Below, in pieces: positions 23,550 through 34,106 of a stretch of 64,000 nucleotides of DNA (position 1 is the stretch's first letter; every line of letters begins with the position of its first letter). Origin of the DNA: Cristatella mucedo (Eukaryota; Bryozoa; Phylactolaemata; Cristatellidae). The stretch covers positions 826,501-890,500 of the forward strand of contig WPIO01000066.1 of the NCBI GenBank assembly GCA_009760855.2, in the 5' to 3' direction. The notes below the pieces were generated by a model that saw nothing but the letters and a program-made list of their open reading frames with translations, did not search any database and had not been told where the DNA came from. The position numbers and the translations under genes were made by a program.

Positions 23550-24133
23550 AATCGGCTGTAGGTAGTGATAGACTCATAAGGACCCATCGCTGAAATGCGA
23601 CGCTAATGGTCGATATCTCAAAGGTGACCACTAGCCGAGTCTTGTTTCTCGAAGCCGTGGTCTCACGCTGGCTTCGTCCTGAGCGATAGATCCATAAGAA
23701 TCTATCAGTAAAAATGAGAGCTAATGGTCGGTGCATTAAATGTGACCAGGTTTTGATTCACTATCGTAGCACAATGGCAACCTTCCTAAATAGCTATGCA
23801 TCCCGCTCCCCGCGGGAGCGGCTGATTGATGCCGGCTGGCCTATTGTCACTTCGAGTTTTTCAAGGGTAGGGCGACGCCGGGGGAAGGTCGCCACCGCGG
23901 GGTTGGCCGGCCGACAGCGGTAGGACCGGGTGGTAGGTGGCACTTCAAACGATGTAGGCTGGTAGGCCGTCCACAACAGCGATTGAAGAAAAAAATATAG
24001 TCAACATTAGAGAAATTCGGTGGACCCCACCGAATACGGTCGCATAGTGCCCATGCACGCATTTTGTGTTTTGTGTGCGTGTGCACATGGTCCGGGCATA
24101 GGGATTTGCCGATTCAAACTAAGCGTAGTTAGG

Positions 24134-24583
24134 TGTAGTGCGTATGGTATTCCTGCCGTTAAGTTAGAAGCGTAGCCCTAGCTCTCCTGTCATCGTCGAG
24201 GCTCCGGTTCGGGCACCTCGTCGTATTTGGGTCGTTCCCCACAATAGACGTAGGTAGCCTAAGTGCGGGACGTATTCCCTCAGCTAGAGTGCTTGTGCTG
24301 TTGAGAGCGTTCGAGAAGTGTGGAGATAAAACTGAGCTATACGCACAGCGACTGTGTGCGAATAAAGCTCAGTAAAATCCCAAATTCGCGTGTCTCGCTT
24401 TTCAATTCACGCTGCGGACTCACGCACCCCTTTAGTAACGGCGAGAAGGTCAGCGCCAGAAACGCTCGTTTCGTGGCGGCCTGCTTATTGCTTATTGTGC
24501 ATAGGGGCGCACCGAATGGCAGTAGGTTACGCCGCTAGGTAAGCGACAGGTTAAGCCTACTCCGTTGAGCCTTCGGTGTTACA
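24134..24583 (+). mobile_element. Long terminal repeat (putative, 450 bp)
   Basis: Begins TGTA and ends TACA. It contains an AATAAA at 24361-24366 and is followed after three bases by a primer-binding site, which fits the left LTR of a retrotransposon. The right LTR is not in the window because the element is truncated, so the left boundary rests on the TGTA/TACA match alone. Confidence 0.65.
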
Positions 24584-24586
24584 TTT

Positions 24587-24601
24587 TGGCGCCCGAACGG
24601 G
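24587..24601 (+). promoter_or_regulatory. Primer-binding site, tRNA-Lys type
   Basis: TGGCGCCCGAACGGG: complementary to the 3' end of lysine tRNA except near its inner end. Its position just after a TACA end marks the start of minus-strand DNA synthesis in LTR elements. Confidence 0.8.
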
Positions 24602-25803
24602 TACTTGTGTTATATTGCGATGTCTCCGGCGGCGACTGATTTAATGGAGTCTCACGGAGACACGAAGACACTAGCAGGGAATGTTCGAGGTTAACGAGAC
24701 TCTTGCCTTTATTCCCTAGTGGGTACATATATGAGCCGGGGGCTGAATGACTCACCACAGATAATGGAGTATCTCTGCGGTGGGCCACACGCTTACGTCA
24801 AAGGCTCAACCACCCGCCACAGGTGGGCATACATCAGCGCCTAGAAGCCACAGGCGCACACAACACTTGTCAAATTACAGCTCGGATACTAGGACGAGAA
24901 ATTACGCAGGAGGCAGCTCGCCTGGGTTAGGTCCCCTGAATTAGACTTGTAGGTGTGTAAATTGGTCAGAGCGAACGAGTAGCGTTGAAACCTGAGAGGT
25001 AATGACGTGTACCCGAACCGACCTGGGAAAAGGCCGATGAGCCAGTCTAAACAACAAGAAGCGTGTGGTAGGTGAGGTGGCGCTGACGCTAGTGGAGTGC
25101 TTAACATTGCGATTTTGACGGAGTGTCTGGAAATGATGACGGTAGATGTCGCGCAGCTGAATGCTAGTGTCGAAGTACAAGCTCGGCAGCCGCAGCTGCC
25201 CCCGCCCCCCTTGGCAGCGCCACCAATTGCATTTCCGGCATACGTACTCGCCGAGTGTGCTGGTTGCAAGTCTCTGAACATTGTGCCGCCTTTCTCCGGT
25301 GAAGGCTTGAATCCTGATCCGGTGGCTGAAGGAGCATAACTTGCAGGCATGGAGCCTGGCCTGGGATGACTCAATTAAATGTCGCCGCTTGTAATTAAGG
25401 TTCGCACCTAGAAGGGCAGGCTCACCACGTTTTTGAAGTAGCACTGTTAGCGGCTGGAGCCGTTTGTTTTGCTCCAGGCAGAAGCGACGCTGATGAAAAC
25501 ATTCGCTACGGGTTTTTGGCAGAATGCCACACGTGCACGCCTGCAGACTCGCGTGCAAAAAAGAGGCGAAACTGTTTTTGCCTTTCATCGGGATCTCCAC
25601 GACGAAGCAGAGATCGCCTATTGGGACCTTCCGCCCCCCCCCCCCCCCCGACAGCCGTAGCAGTGATGTGTTGTCGCTCTTTGTAAATGGCCTGCAGCCG
25701 AACCTCAGCTCCTATGTTTTCGCTAGCTACCCTTGCGACGTGAGGGAGGCGCTAGATTGTGCCATTAGACGGGAAAACACGCCGTTCATATCGGGATCGC
25801 CAG
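24602..25803 (+). pseudogene. Decayed gag region of an LTR retrotransposon
   Basis: Pieces of a capsid-like protein in two + strand frames. 25097-25339 has PPFSGEG after a proline-rich stretch. 25469-25660 has ATGFWQNATRARLQTRVQKR, GETVFAFHRDLHDEAE. 25650-25800, after a run of 16 C (25634-25649), continues with VLSLFVNGLQPNLSSYV then VREALDCAIRRENT. The order 'PFSGE ... R.QK.GE.V..F...L ... F..GL.P.L' is the usual Gypsy-type gag layout. Stops and frameshifts separate the pieces. No protease, RT or integrase follows, because a LINE-A 3' end begins at about 25,804. 24,650-25,050 is unassigned. Confidence 0.65.
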
Positions 25804-26076
25804 CCATTCTTACGCAACGACATCTACTCTCCAACTGCCGACTATGGCACATTTTTTTCAGCGGTCCTGAACTGCTACTTCTATGCTACTTACTACCTCA
25901 ACTGCTCTCCTAACTCTGCTATGCTTCCCACTTTCTCTTTGTTGTGTGAGACGAAGTCTGTTGGCTACCGAATGCGTACCGAAAGCCGCTTAGGCTGTGA
26001 GTGCGCTATACAAAACTCTCCCGCGTAACACCCACATGGTCTTTTTGACTTTGTGGAGTTACTGACGGAGATACAT
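25804..26076 (+). mobile_element. LINE-A 3' fragment
   Basis: Starts at ATTCTTACGCAACGACAT and runs to CTGACGGAGATACAT. Equals the last part of LINE-A coding sequence plus 3' end. It cuts off the gag remnant. Confidence 0.85.
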
Positions 26077-26099
26077 AGAAATAGACATTCGACACGAAT

Positions 26100-26379
26100 C
26101 TTCTAAATCTCCCTTTTGAGTCATATTTTGGACAGCATTTAGTGGGTCCCTGTGATTCGTCCTTCATTTGCTTATGCGTGCTGACACTGTGCATGCTGCC
26201 ACTAACCACATTTGCATGCTGAACCGGTGCGTGTCACCCCTAACCATGTTGTTCATGTTGTTTATCAAGCATGATATTGCTCACCATTCAATTGCATTTC
26301 CCTTTGCAGAAAATTTAAAGCACTTTGAAAGAGTTTGAGTTCTCTGAGGGCGCTTTATCAAGTGCATTATTATTATAGC
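26100..26379 (+). mobile_element. LINE-B 3' end
   Basis: GCATTTAGTGGGTCCCTGTG, the repeated GCATGCTG..CCACTAACCA and GTTTATCAAGCATGATATTG landmarks, then the hairpin tail (26,310-26,363) and a TTATTAT end. Confidence 0.75.
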
Positions 26380-26799
26380 AGCCAGCCGTTGGAATCTCCG
26401 TAGCCGTCTAAGCTGTGGAACACTTTGCAAGACATCTTGACTAAGTCGAAATTGCTTGAGGTTTATTGAAAACGGGGCACACGCGACGGCAAACATACAC
26501 CTTAGCTCGATCTTCAATAGACGTGAGTTTAGCTGACGCTCACAGCGAAACGGCACGCAACCGCCCTCTCCCACATCCTCGTCGTGACTATCTTCCCAGC
26601 TGCATCACCCACGCTTCCCTGCCAAGAGCGGGCTACGCAACGCCAAAGGTGAGCCCTAGTGAAGTGGCTGAGCACCGACATAATATTAGAGCACAGTGTT
26701 GACCATTTGATGACCTGTAATAGTCAAGATAACGTTTTCACTGGTCTTCAGCCAACTATGGTTTACTTGTTAAATCAAAAGATTCGATAGCACTTTCAT
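26380..26799. other. No gene seen
   Basis: Short frames only; nothing recognised. Confidence 0.4.
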
Positions 26800-26870
26800 T
26801 GTAGCAAATGCAAAGTGCATAGAAAGAGATTGAGTTCTCTGAGGGCGCTACGTCAAGTGTATTATTATTG
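26800..26870 (+). mobile_element. LINE-B-type 3' tail
   Basis: GCAAATGCAAAGTGCATAGA..GATTGAGTTCTCTGAGGGCG, then TCAAGTGTATTATTATT. Confidence 0.7.
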
Positions 26871-28012
26871 GTCTGCTATAACGTTAGCGTTAGCTTGAGC
26901 CCTTATACGGAATGTGCCACGCGAAAGACGGCGCCACTTCGATTTTATTCGGTGCGATTTTGGTGCGACGATGTAGCCTTCTTTAGGTGTTGTCTATCCG
27001 GTACTGTGGTAGCACCGAAGTTTTAGCCACGTCAACGCGGCAATACTTTTTACGAGCCGCGTTCCACGCGTCTGGCCCTTGGTCGTGGACCACCTAGGTG
27101 AAGTCTTTCTTAGTCGTTACCACCCGCTCACCACCGGTGAAAGTCCCAGCTGACTGAAAAGCCAAACTAGCACAAAGTCACTCATCTAAAAATCCTTCTG
27201 CGTAGCGATAAGCTATATACCTATCGACCACGAAATACTAGGCACACAAGGGATAGTTCACACGGGCCCAGCAAATGATTCAAGGTTGAGTTTCATGCGC
27301 GATCATACGTATTAAAACCACAAAAGACAACACGTGGGAGCACTGGTTAGTAGAACCCCAAGTCAGTAGTGTGCACTGAATCACAAGTAGCCCAAAGGCA
27401 TGTTCATTGGAGTCAAGCAGGGAAATGCTGTGCGGATCTGCTACGTCATTGGCTTCGACTTGGATTATGCAAATAAGTGAAGCTATGGTGACTGAAGCCG
27501 GAGACGAATTAAAGGTCCGACCGTCCGAGGATTTCAATTTTGTTCAAGGAACAGAGAGAGGATTGGAGACGGAAGTTCTGCGAGAGCGAACAGTAGAAAC
27601 AGAAAGGTCTGATTGAAAGGCTGATGCTATTCAATTTACAAAACGATTCGTTGCTTGATAGGGAGCCAGCAAAACTGAGACACGAGTGATATCACGTGAA
27701 GTTACATAGCTACCTTGGTTCTGGCAAGTGGATATACAACAGCTTAAAGCAATTTTACTCAAGCAAGCTACTTAAAGTCGATGAAAGGTGATCCAGGCAC
27801 CTCTGCGATGGCTGGAGCAGAATTTTCTGCTGCCAAAGTCGAAGTCTACAGAACGAAAATGTGATGACGTTGGTTGTATATGCTTCCCAAGAGGGTACAG
27901 TGACTTACTGGATAATCTTGTTGCTTTTGTCATCCCATAGTTTTCTAACGGTATGAAGCACTGTGTTAAAACAGCCTGCATGTAGCATATTTACTACTTT
28001 GCCAGACTTCCT
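26871..28012. other. No gene seen
   Basis: Short frames on both strands without family resemblance or convincing splice context. Confidence 0.4.
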
Positions 28013-28086
28013 TTGCAGCAAATGTACAGCGCTCAGAAAGAGATTGAGTTCTCTGAGGGACCTATATCAAGTGTATTATTATTGTC
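28013..28086 (+). mobile_element. LINE-B-type 3' tail
   Basis: TTGCAGCAAATGTACAGCGC, AGAGATTGAGTTCTCTGAGG, then a TATTATTATT end. Confidence 0.75.
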
Positions 28087-28435
28087 ATTATAATTAATTA
28101 CTTCGAATTTCTGCAATATCCATTGGTAGCAGTGTAATTTTTGCGAAAACAGGAGTGAAATCTTGTGGCAAGCTAAGGCAGACGGCTTGAATGGCTGCCC
28201 GGGTATCCCGACGCCTGCATACATGTCTGCGTGCTCAGGGTGAATGGCTGCACGATTCTTCCTTTGGTTTGAACTACAGTTCGGCAACAGTATGCAGGGG
28301 TAAGCTTGAGAGTCGTAAATTAAGAATGCTGCACGACCAAAGGCCGCCGTCTAACATGGGACTGACTGTCGAGCATATTATCGCATCGAATGGATACAAT
28401 CCAGGACTCTTTTGGTGACCGTTCGAGGTCTCTGC

Positions 28436-28530
28436 TCATTAGACACCCTCATCAGACACCCTCATTAGACACTCCCATTAGACGCCCTCATTAGACGCCA
28501 TCTCCCAACTCATTAGATGCCCTCACTCGT
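28436..28530. repeat. Minisatellite, ~13-14 bp unit
   Basis: CATTAGACACCCT-type units (CATCAGACACCCT, CATTAGACGCCCT, CATTAGATGCCCT) repeated about six times. Confidence 0.85.
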
Positions 28531-28559
28531 ATAGCCTAGGTTTTACTTCACTCTTCAAA

Positions 28560-29085
28560 CTAGCTAGGACTACGTATTGCAGTCTTGAGAAACGATCCAA
28601 AGGACCAGCTCGGGCCGTCCGCCGACTGGCAGATGAGGATCCAATCGATACCGAGTCCTCCGAGCGAGAGCACTCTTCATCTCGCCGAGGCATCGCTGGC
28701 ACTGCACTGCAATGGTTTAGGCGCTTTCTCAGCGGCAGACTTCAGAGCATTGACGTCAACGGACATCAGCAGCCATCTGACGAGCCTTGGATGCAAGGGC
28801 TACCCCAGGGCTCTGGGGCAGGTCCTCGTCTTTTCGTAATTCATAGTCATCGCTCGTGTCGATGTAATCGCCAGGCGAGATCTAGGTTTTTATTTTTAAG
28901 CAGATGACTCACATCAGTACCTTTGCTTCGGTCCCCCTCCAACGAGTTGAACAATGTCAACTCAGCGCGAATAATTCCCAACACTTGGATGACAGTAAAC
29001 TTTCTCATATTGAATGATGACGAAACCAACCGAATAGATATCGGTAAACGCATTGGTAATTCAGAAATTATTCCTTATAACATTT
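28560..29085 (+). mobile_element. LINE-B reverse-transcriptase fragment
   Basis: At 28,676-28,850 the + strand reads GIAGTALQWFRRFLSGR, then QGLPQGSGAGPRLFVIH: the 'W..SYLSGR' and 'GVPQGS.LGP.LF' blocks of a non-LTR reverse transcriptase. At 28,980-29,040 NTWMTVNFLILNDDETN corresponds to the 'W.A.N.LKLNDDKTN' block. Intervening palm sequence with the catalytic YADD is lost or unreadable. 5' and 3' ends are missing. Confidence 0.7.
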
Positions 29086-29384
29086 GTTATGGCCCTTGGA
29101 GTTCCCTCCTGTGTGCATGTGGATGCTGAACTAGGCCATGTTATCACTAACCAATTGACACGCTTCACTTCCTGCTCATGTGAGCAAACTGAGGTGCTTC
29201 TCCAAGGCGCTTCGCGAATGTCTTACTATTTTTTCTATTGCCAGGAATAGTTTAGTTAAACCGGCATACTCGCAAACGAGGAAGCATACGTCCGTTGCAA
29301 ATTTCTTACCATGTCGCAGGCCTCAAGTTCCGCATAGGTAGGCAGCGGAGCTGTAGGTTAATAGGTAGGCTAGATAAGCACCTG

Positions 29385-29605
29385 GATTATTCCTTCGTTC
29401 AAAGACCGATGGCGATAGGAGGTAATTTTACTGAGCAGGTCCTAGATTGTGGAACTCATAATCTTTAGGCAGCGACAGCTAATCTCCCTCTGCCAGCTAA
29501 GGTACACCCTTTCCAGTCGTCCTGAGCTGCTACTTCCGTGCTACTCACTACCTCAACTGCTCTCCTGACTCAGCCACGCTTCCCACTTTCTTTTTGTTGA
29601 CGCTT
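29385..29605 (+). mobile_element. Decayed LINE-A fragment
   Basis: GTTCAAAGACCGATGGCGAT, GCAGGTCCTAGATTGTGGAA and CTACTCACTACCTCAACTGC align with the LINE-A C-terminus, with many small gaps. The 3' end is lost. Confidence 0.6.
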
Positions 29606-29929
29606 ACCTCGGCTCGACAGGCTCGCGCCACTCGCTGCACGGGAGCTTGTGCAGGAAGCGCCAATTCGAACGCCGTGGCGGGTGGCTTGAGTTTCAGCCT
29701 CGAAGTGGCGCGGCAGTAACGGGATTACCCCCCCCTAACCTCGGCCTCTGTCTGGCCTACGTAGCAGGCCGTGAGTTGCAGAGCTTGGTAGCGCAACTGG
29801 ATTCTAAATCAGGGCCGCTCTGTGGCATCCTGAAGTCACGCGGTTTTTCGGCCCAGTCACACTTGACGATGTTAGCTCCGTTTTCTTCTTGCCATCAACG
29901 AATCCGCTCATTCGCCGAATCCTAGGTGC

Positions 29930-30514
29930 GTCGATAGAGGCTATCCCATTCGGTCGGCTGGCAGCCTTTCTTACGATCTCATTACAAGGGATACTAAATA
30001 CAACATGGTCCATGCATTTGGGATATCCTTTCTTGACTTTTGTAACTCGCTGCTTGCTGGTCAATCGGTATGTGCACTCGGGCTTTATAGTTGATGCAAA
30101 AGTCGTGGGTCACTATACAGCTGGCATCAACATCTACAACACGTATATGGGGTTATCAATAATCGTTCTCTTCGCCGTGCCGCTGCGTACGCTCAAGCCC
30201 CTACGCTTGCTCCTCAAGAATGCTTTCGCACCACACTCTAACGGGCTTTCAGTGGTCTTACCGCTCCTATCACTACATTGCAATCCTTTGGTTATCGAAC
30301 ACTAGTCAGTTTGTGAGCACCAAATGTTTTTAACTTGCACCTGTCTTCTGATACCGCATGTACCTATTTTGCAGCGTTAAAGTATCACATCTGTCCCGCT
30401 TAGCTGTCAAGCGAAGCTTAAGAGCGAATTCTGCCACTGGAAGGGGTAGGCAGAAGTGAGGGCGCAGTGCGGTTAATTGAACACATTGAGGCCGTGAAGG
30501 CGCAGTGTGTTTTA
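29930..30514. other. Mostly unassigned, with a LINE-like snippet
   Basis: TTTCTTGACTTTTGTAACTC at 30,030 reads FLDFCNSLLAG, like the 'RLDYCNSLLAG' block of LINE-A and LINE-B, but the neighbouring sequence does not follow either element convincingly. Nothing else is recognised before LINE-A copy 2. Confidence 0.4.
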
Positions 30515-30582
30515 CTCCCCGCACTAAAGAGCGGCCTCGGGCGACTCCTAGCGTAGTGTGGACCTTTACTTGATTACTCCGT

Positions 30583-30598
30583 AATACCTTCGGGTATT
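30583..30598 (+). promoter_or_regulatory. C-TTCG-G hairpin in LINE-A leader (copy 2)
   Basis: AATACC-TTCG-GGTATT, identical to the copy 1 hairpin, 28 bases before the ATG at 30626. Confidence 0.7.
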
Positions 30599-30625
30599 CC
30601 GCTGCTATCTTCGCTGTGACTATTT

Positions 30626-33600
30626 ATGAGCTGTCCTCGGATATGCTACACAAAACAGGACCTGCTTAGCATAAGATGCGATGTCGCCATTAGTCGATAC
30701 CTACCGGCGGGACTTCTCCGGCGGGTCAGTGTGAACCTACCTGCATCCTGCCTTCGCCCCATCAACAGCTCGCCTATCAAACCTGCGACTCGTAAGTTTA
30801 AAGCACTGAATAGTACTTGTTGCGGTAGTAGCCCACCCGCTGTAGCCCAGCATGTTGTGAAACGTCGTCCCACGGCCGTTACCAAGGTCCAACTCAAATT
30901 CGAAGAGCCAGCGTCCGTCGGGCCGGACGCATACGGTAGAGAATACGAGCCACTTCATCGCCGTCGCCCAGTTGTTGGACAGCCTCTTAAATTCCGCCTA
31001 CTAAATGCCCGCTCGTTAAAAACCAAGGGGTTACTTATCCGAGATCAGGTGGTCCAGGAGAAGCTAGATGCATTTCTGCTTACCGAAACCTGGATGACGC
31101 CTTGTTCCAGTAGCTGTATTTCCGAGACCACCCCACCCGGGTTCTCATTCTATCAGTCCATGCGTTCTGACAAGGTTGGTGGCTGGGTTGCAATTGTTGT
31201 TCGCGAATCGTTCGGCTATAAAATGTGCAGTTTCTCGCATGAGTCATCGTTTGAATCGGTTGCTATCAGGTCTTCATCAAAGACAATGCCTCTCACCGTT
31301 GTGATATACCGGCTTCCTTCTGGCTGTCTAAACTTGTTTATAGAGGAGTTTTCAGAGTTCCTCGCTAAAATATTTGTGTGTGACAGGCCGCTACTGATTG
31401 TAGAAGACTTCAATATTCACGTTGACAACCTTAGCAACAGCCAGGTCCGCTCATTTCTTGACTGTCTGGAGAATCTTGGTTTGGCCCAACACGTTAATCA
31501 TAGCACCCACGTTGGTGGCCACATTCTAGATCTCGTGATCACTAAGGATGTCCTCCCCACTGACTTTGTGGTGTGCCCACTGACCCTCTCGGATCATTGC
31601 TCGGTCTCGTTTACTGTTCCTGCTCCCTCGTACGTGCAGGGCAATGTCGAATTTGCCAAACGACGTAACTTACAAAGCATTGACATGGACAAGTTTTTGA
31701 AATCTGTTTGTGATGCAGGCCTTCTTGATCTGCATTCAGACTCGACCGGCAGCCTCGATACCCTCACTGATGCGATGAACATGACACTCAGGAGTGCTCT
31801 TGACAAGCATGCTCCCGTTCGCTCTATCCGTGTTCAAAGTCGTCGAGATTGCTTTCAATTTACAAAAAAACTCCTTAAGATGCGCCGTGTTAAGCGCAGG
31901 CTGGAACGTCGTTTCAAGAAATCGGGGTCTGAGGCAGACCTAGTCAATTTTAAAGACTTCCTTCGAGTTTACACCCGAAAGCTTAAAAAAGCCAGGGCTT
32001 CTTTTTTCATTAGAAAACTAAATTCCTGCCAGTCGGACACTAAACAGATTTATAAGACAGTAAACCATTTACTGGCCAATGCTGTCAGGTCTGACTCCCC
32101 AGATATTAAGGGCTCAGCCGAAAAGTTGTCAGCCTTCTTTACTGAAAATATTGTGCACATTCATGCTTCCATTAAGCCCCCTCCGACCAAAGCAATCGCC
32201 GTTCCTCAACCTGTGACCTTTCTTAAAAGATTCTCTGATGTTATTGCCTGTGATGTGGCTGCCTTAATAAGGTCTAGCAAAAAGAGCTCGTCTCCTGAAG
32301 ACCCTATACCTTCATCTCTGTGGTCTTCACTTGCAGACCAACTTAGCCCTGCCATAACCAAGATTTGTAATGCTTCTTTGGGAAAAGGGGTCATCCCCAA
32401 GTCCTTCAAATCGGCAATCGTTAGACCTATTCTTAAAAAGCCTGGATTAGACACAGAGGTCCTAGCAAACTATCGTCCAGTTTCCCTTGTTCCGTTCTTA
32501 CCAAAGATTCTTGAAAAAATTGTTGCTAAGCAGCTAGTTGAACATATTGAAAATAATGGAATGTCAGAAACATTTCAATCAGGTTTCAAGAGGCAGCACT
32601 CTACCGAAACTGCTCTCCTCCGTGTTAACAATGACATTCTACGTGGCAACGACGACGGGAATGTCACTGCCTTAGCTCTACTAGATCTGTCTGCTGCCTT
32701 CGACACCATTGATCACGAAGTTCTGCTTGAACGATTGAGAACAACGATCGGTCTGGCAGACGAAGCACTGGCGTGGTTTAAATCCTACTTGTCTGATCGT
32801 GTTCAATCCGTGTCGTGTGGGGGTCAGGTCTCAGACATGAGAAGGGTCACCTGTGGAGTCCCTCAAGGGTCTTTACTTGGTCCCTTGCTGTTCTCCATTT
32901 ATACGCAACCTCTGGGAAAAGTGATTAAGGCCCATGGAATAGGATATCACTTCTATGCTGACGATACTCAGTTGTATTTGTCATTTAAACCGTCGGAATC
33001 TGCTGCAGCAACTGAGAAACTGAATGCTTGCCTTCCCGATATTCGATCCTGGATGTCGGAGAACTTCCTGAAATTAAATGACGATAAAATTGAACTGCTT
33101 CTCATAGGACACCCTAAGCGTGTGGCTGGATTAAAAGGCTTTGCTGTTCTAATAGGTGATGCTATTGTGCGACCTTCACCACGTGCTCGTAATCTAGGTG
33201 TCGTGTTCGACAGCTGCCTCAATTTCAAAAGCTTCATTCAGAAGACTGCCTCTACAGCTAGCCATCACATCCGATCCCTATCCAAGATTAGAAGCTGTCT
33301 CCCACAGTGGCTTGTAAAAAATTTAACTAGCTCTTTAGTCCTGTCTCGGCTTGATTATTGTAATTCCCTTTTGGCTGGGTTGCCAAAGAAAGCTATTATG
33401 CCACTACAGCGGACGATGAATATGACTGCAAGGCTGGTCTTCAAGTTCGAGCGGTTTGAGCACGTATCACCTTTGCTGGAAGAGCTCGTATGGTTGCCGG
33501 TTGAGCAAATAATACAGATCAAAGTTCTTACGCTGACCCACAAGGCCGGCCACGGCTTGGCTCCTTCATACCTAGCTGAACTGCTGCATCAGTTTCAGCC

Positions 33601-33940
33601 TGTTCGCGCCCTCAGGTCCTGTGTGGACAATAAATTAGCTGTCCCATTCCTCTGCTTAAAGACAGTTGGCGACAGAAGCTTTAGCTCAGCAGGTCCTAGA
33701 CTGTGGAACTCGCTTCCACAATTCTTGCGCAACAACTACTCTCCTACTGCCGACTATGGCACATCTTTTTCAGCGGTCCTGAACTGCTACTTCTATGCTA
33801 CTCACTACCTCAACTGCTCTCCTAACTCTGCTATGCTTCCCACTTTCTCTATGTTTCGTGAGACGAAGTCTGTTGGCTACCGAATGCGTACCGAAAGCCG
33901 CTTAGGCTTCGAGTGCGCTATACAAAACTCTCCTGCGTAA
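30626..33940 (+). CDS. LINE-A endonuclease-reverse transcriptase (1104 aa)
   Basis: Enzyme that nicks target DNA and copies the element RNA onto the nick. Residues 1-120: no known domain, basic. About 121-365: apurinic-type endonuclease with LLNARS (N at 127), LLTETWM (catalytic E at 154), VYRLPSG, DFNIHVD, HILDLVIT and LSDHCSVSF. About 375-540: basic linker. About 555-835: reverse transcriptase with RPILKKPG, NYRPVSLVPFLPKILEK, STETALL, LLDLSAAFDTIDH, GVPQGSLLGPLLF and FYADDTQLY (catalytic D779, D780). After 835: C-terminal region with SRLDYCNSLLAGLPKKA and PRLWNSLPQFLR. The frame is open, but residue 260 is E where the family has G in 'GDFN', so endonuclease activity is doubtful. The ATG is chosen because copy 1 shares it and the leader hairpin precedes it. 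Confidence 0.92.
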   Translation: MSCPRICYTKQDLLSIRCDVAISRYLPAGLLRRVSVNLPASCLRPINSSPIKPATRKFKALNSTCCGSSPPAVAQHVVKRRPTAVTKVQLKFEEPASVGPDAYGREYEPLHRRRPVVGQPLKFRLLNARSLKTKGLLIRDQVVQEKLDAFLLTETWMTPCSSSCISETTPPGFSFYQSMRSDKVGGWVAIVVRESFGYKMCSFSHESSFESVAIRSSSKTMPLTVVIYRLPSGCLNLFIEEFSEFLAKIFVCDRPLLIVEDFNIHVDNLSNSQVRSFLDCLENLGLAQHVNHSTHVGGHILDLVITKDVLPTDFVVCPLTLSDHCSVSFTVPAPSYVQGNVEFAKRRNLQSIDMDKFLKSVCDAGLLDLHSDSTGSLDTLTDAMNMTLRSALDKHAPVRSIRVQSRRDCFQFTKKLLKMRRVKRRLERRFKKSGSEADLVNFKDFLRVYTRKLKKARASFFIRKLNSCQSDTKQIYKTVNHLLANAVRSDSPDIKGSAEKLSAFFTENIVHIHASIKPPPTKAIAVPQPVTFLKRFSDVIACDVAALIRSSKKSSSPEDPIPSSLWSSLADQLSPAITKICNASLGKGVIPKSFKSAIVRPILKKPGLDTEVLANYRPVSLVPFLPKILEKIVAKQLVEHIENNGMSETFQSGFKRQHSTETALLRVNNDILRGNDDGNVTALALLDLSAAFDTIDHEVLLERLRTTIGLADEALAWFKSYLSDRVQSVSCGGQVSDMRRVTCGVPQGSLLGPLLFSIYTQPLGKVIKAHGIGYHFYADDTQLYLSFKPSESAAATEKLNACLPDIRSWMSENFLKLNDDKIELLLIGHPKRVAGLKGFAVLIGDAIVRPSPRARNLGVVFDSCLNFKSFIQKTASTASHHIRSLSKIRSCLPQWLVKNLTSSLVLSRLDYCNSLLAGLPKKAIMPLQRTMNMTARLVFKFERFEHVSPLLEELVWLPVEQIIQIKVLTLTHKAGHGLAPSYLAELLHQFQPVRALRSCVDNKLAVPFLCLKTVGDRSFSSAGPRLWNSLPQFLRNNYSPTADYGTSFSAVLNCYFYATHYLNCSPNSAMLPTFSMFRETKSVGYRMRTESRLGFECAIQNSPA

Positions 33941-33999
33941 CACCCACATGGTCTTTATGACTTTGTGGAGTTACTGACGGAGATACATTGCATTGCATT

Positions 34000-34106
34000 A
34001 GAGAGAGTGAGAGAGAGAGCGATAGGGAGGGGGAGAGAGGGAGAGAGAGAGAGAGTGGGAGGGAGCGATAGGGATGAAGGGAAAGACAGACAGACAGACA
34101 GAGAGG
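34000..34106. repeat. GA-rich simple repeat
   Basis: GAGAGAGTGAGAGAGAGA and GGGAGAGAGG variants, ending in (ACAG)n, directly after the LINE-A tail. Confidence 0.9.

Larger units (their letters stand above)
30515..33999 (+). mobile_element. LINE-A copy 2 (CR1/L2-like), complete or nearly so
   Basis: Leader from CTCCCCGC, a single long coding region at 30626-33940, a short 3' untranslated end (AACACCCACATGGTC...CTGACGGAGATACAT) and a (CATTG)n tail. It differs from copy 1 at scattered sites and keeps its frame open. I found no clear target duplication: the left flank is AGTGTGTTTTA and the right flank is a GA repeat. No separate first ORF is present, and whether the true element has a longer 5' end is unknown. 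Confidence 0.9.

Noticed and set aside
23363-23736. Minus frames with Ser-Leu runs
   Set aside because: Translation of the (GA)n tract and the neighbouring minisatellite.
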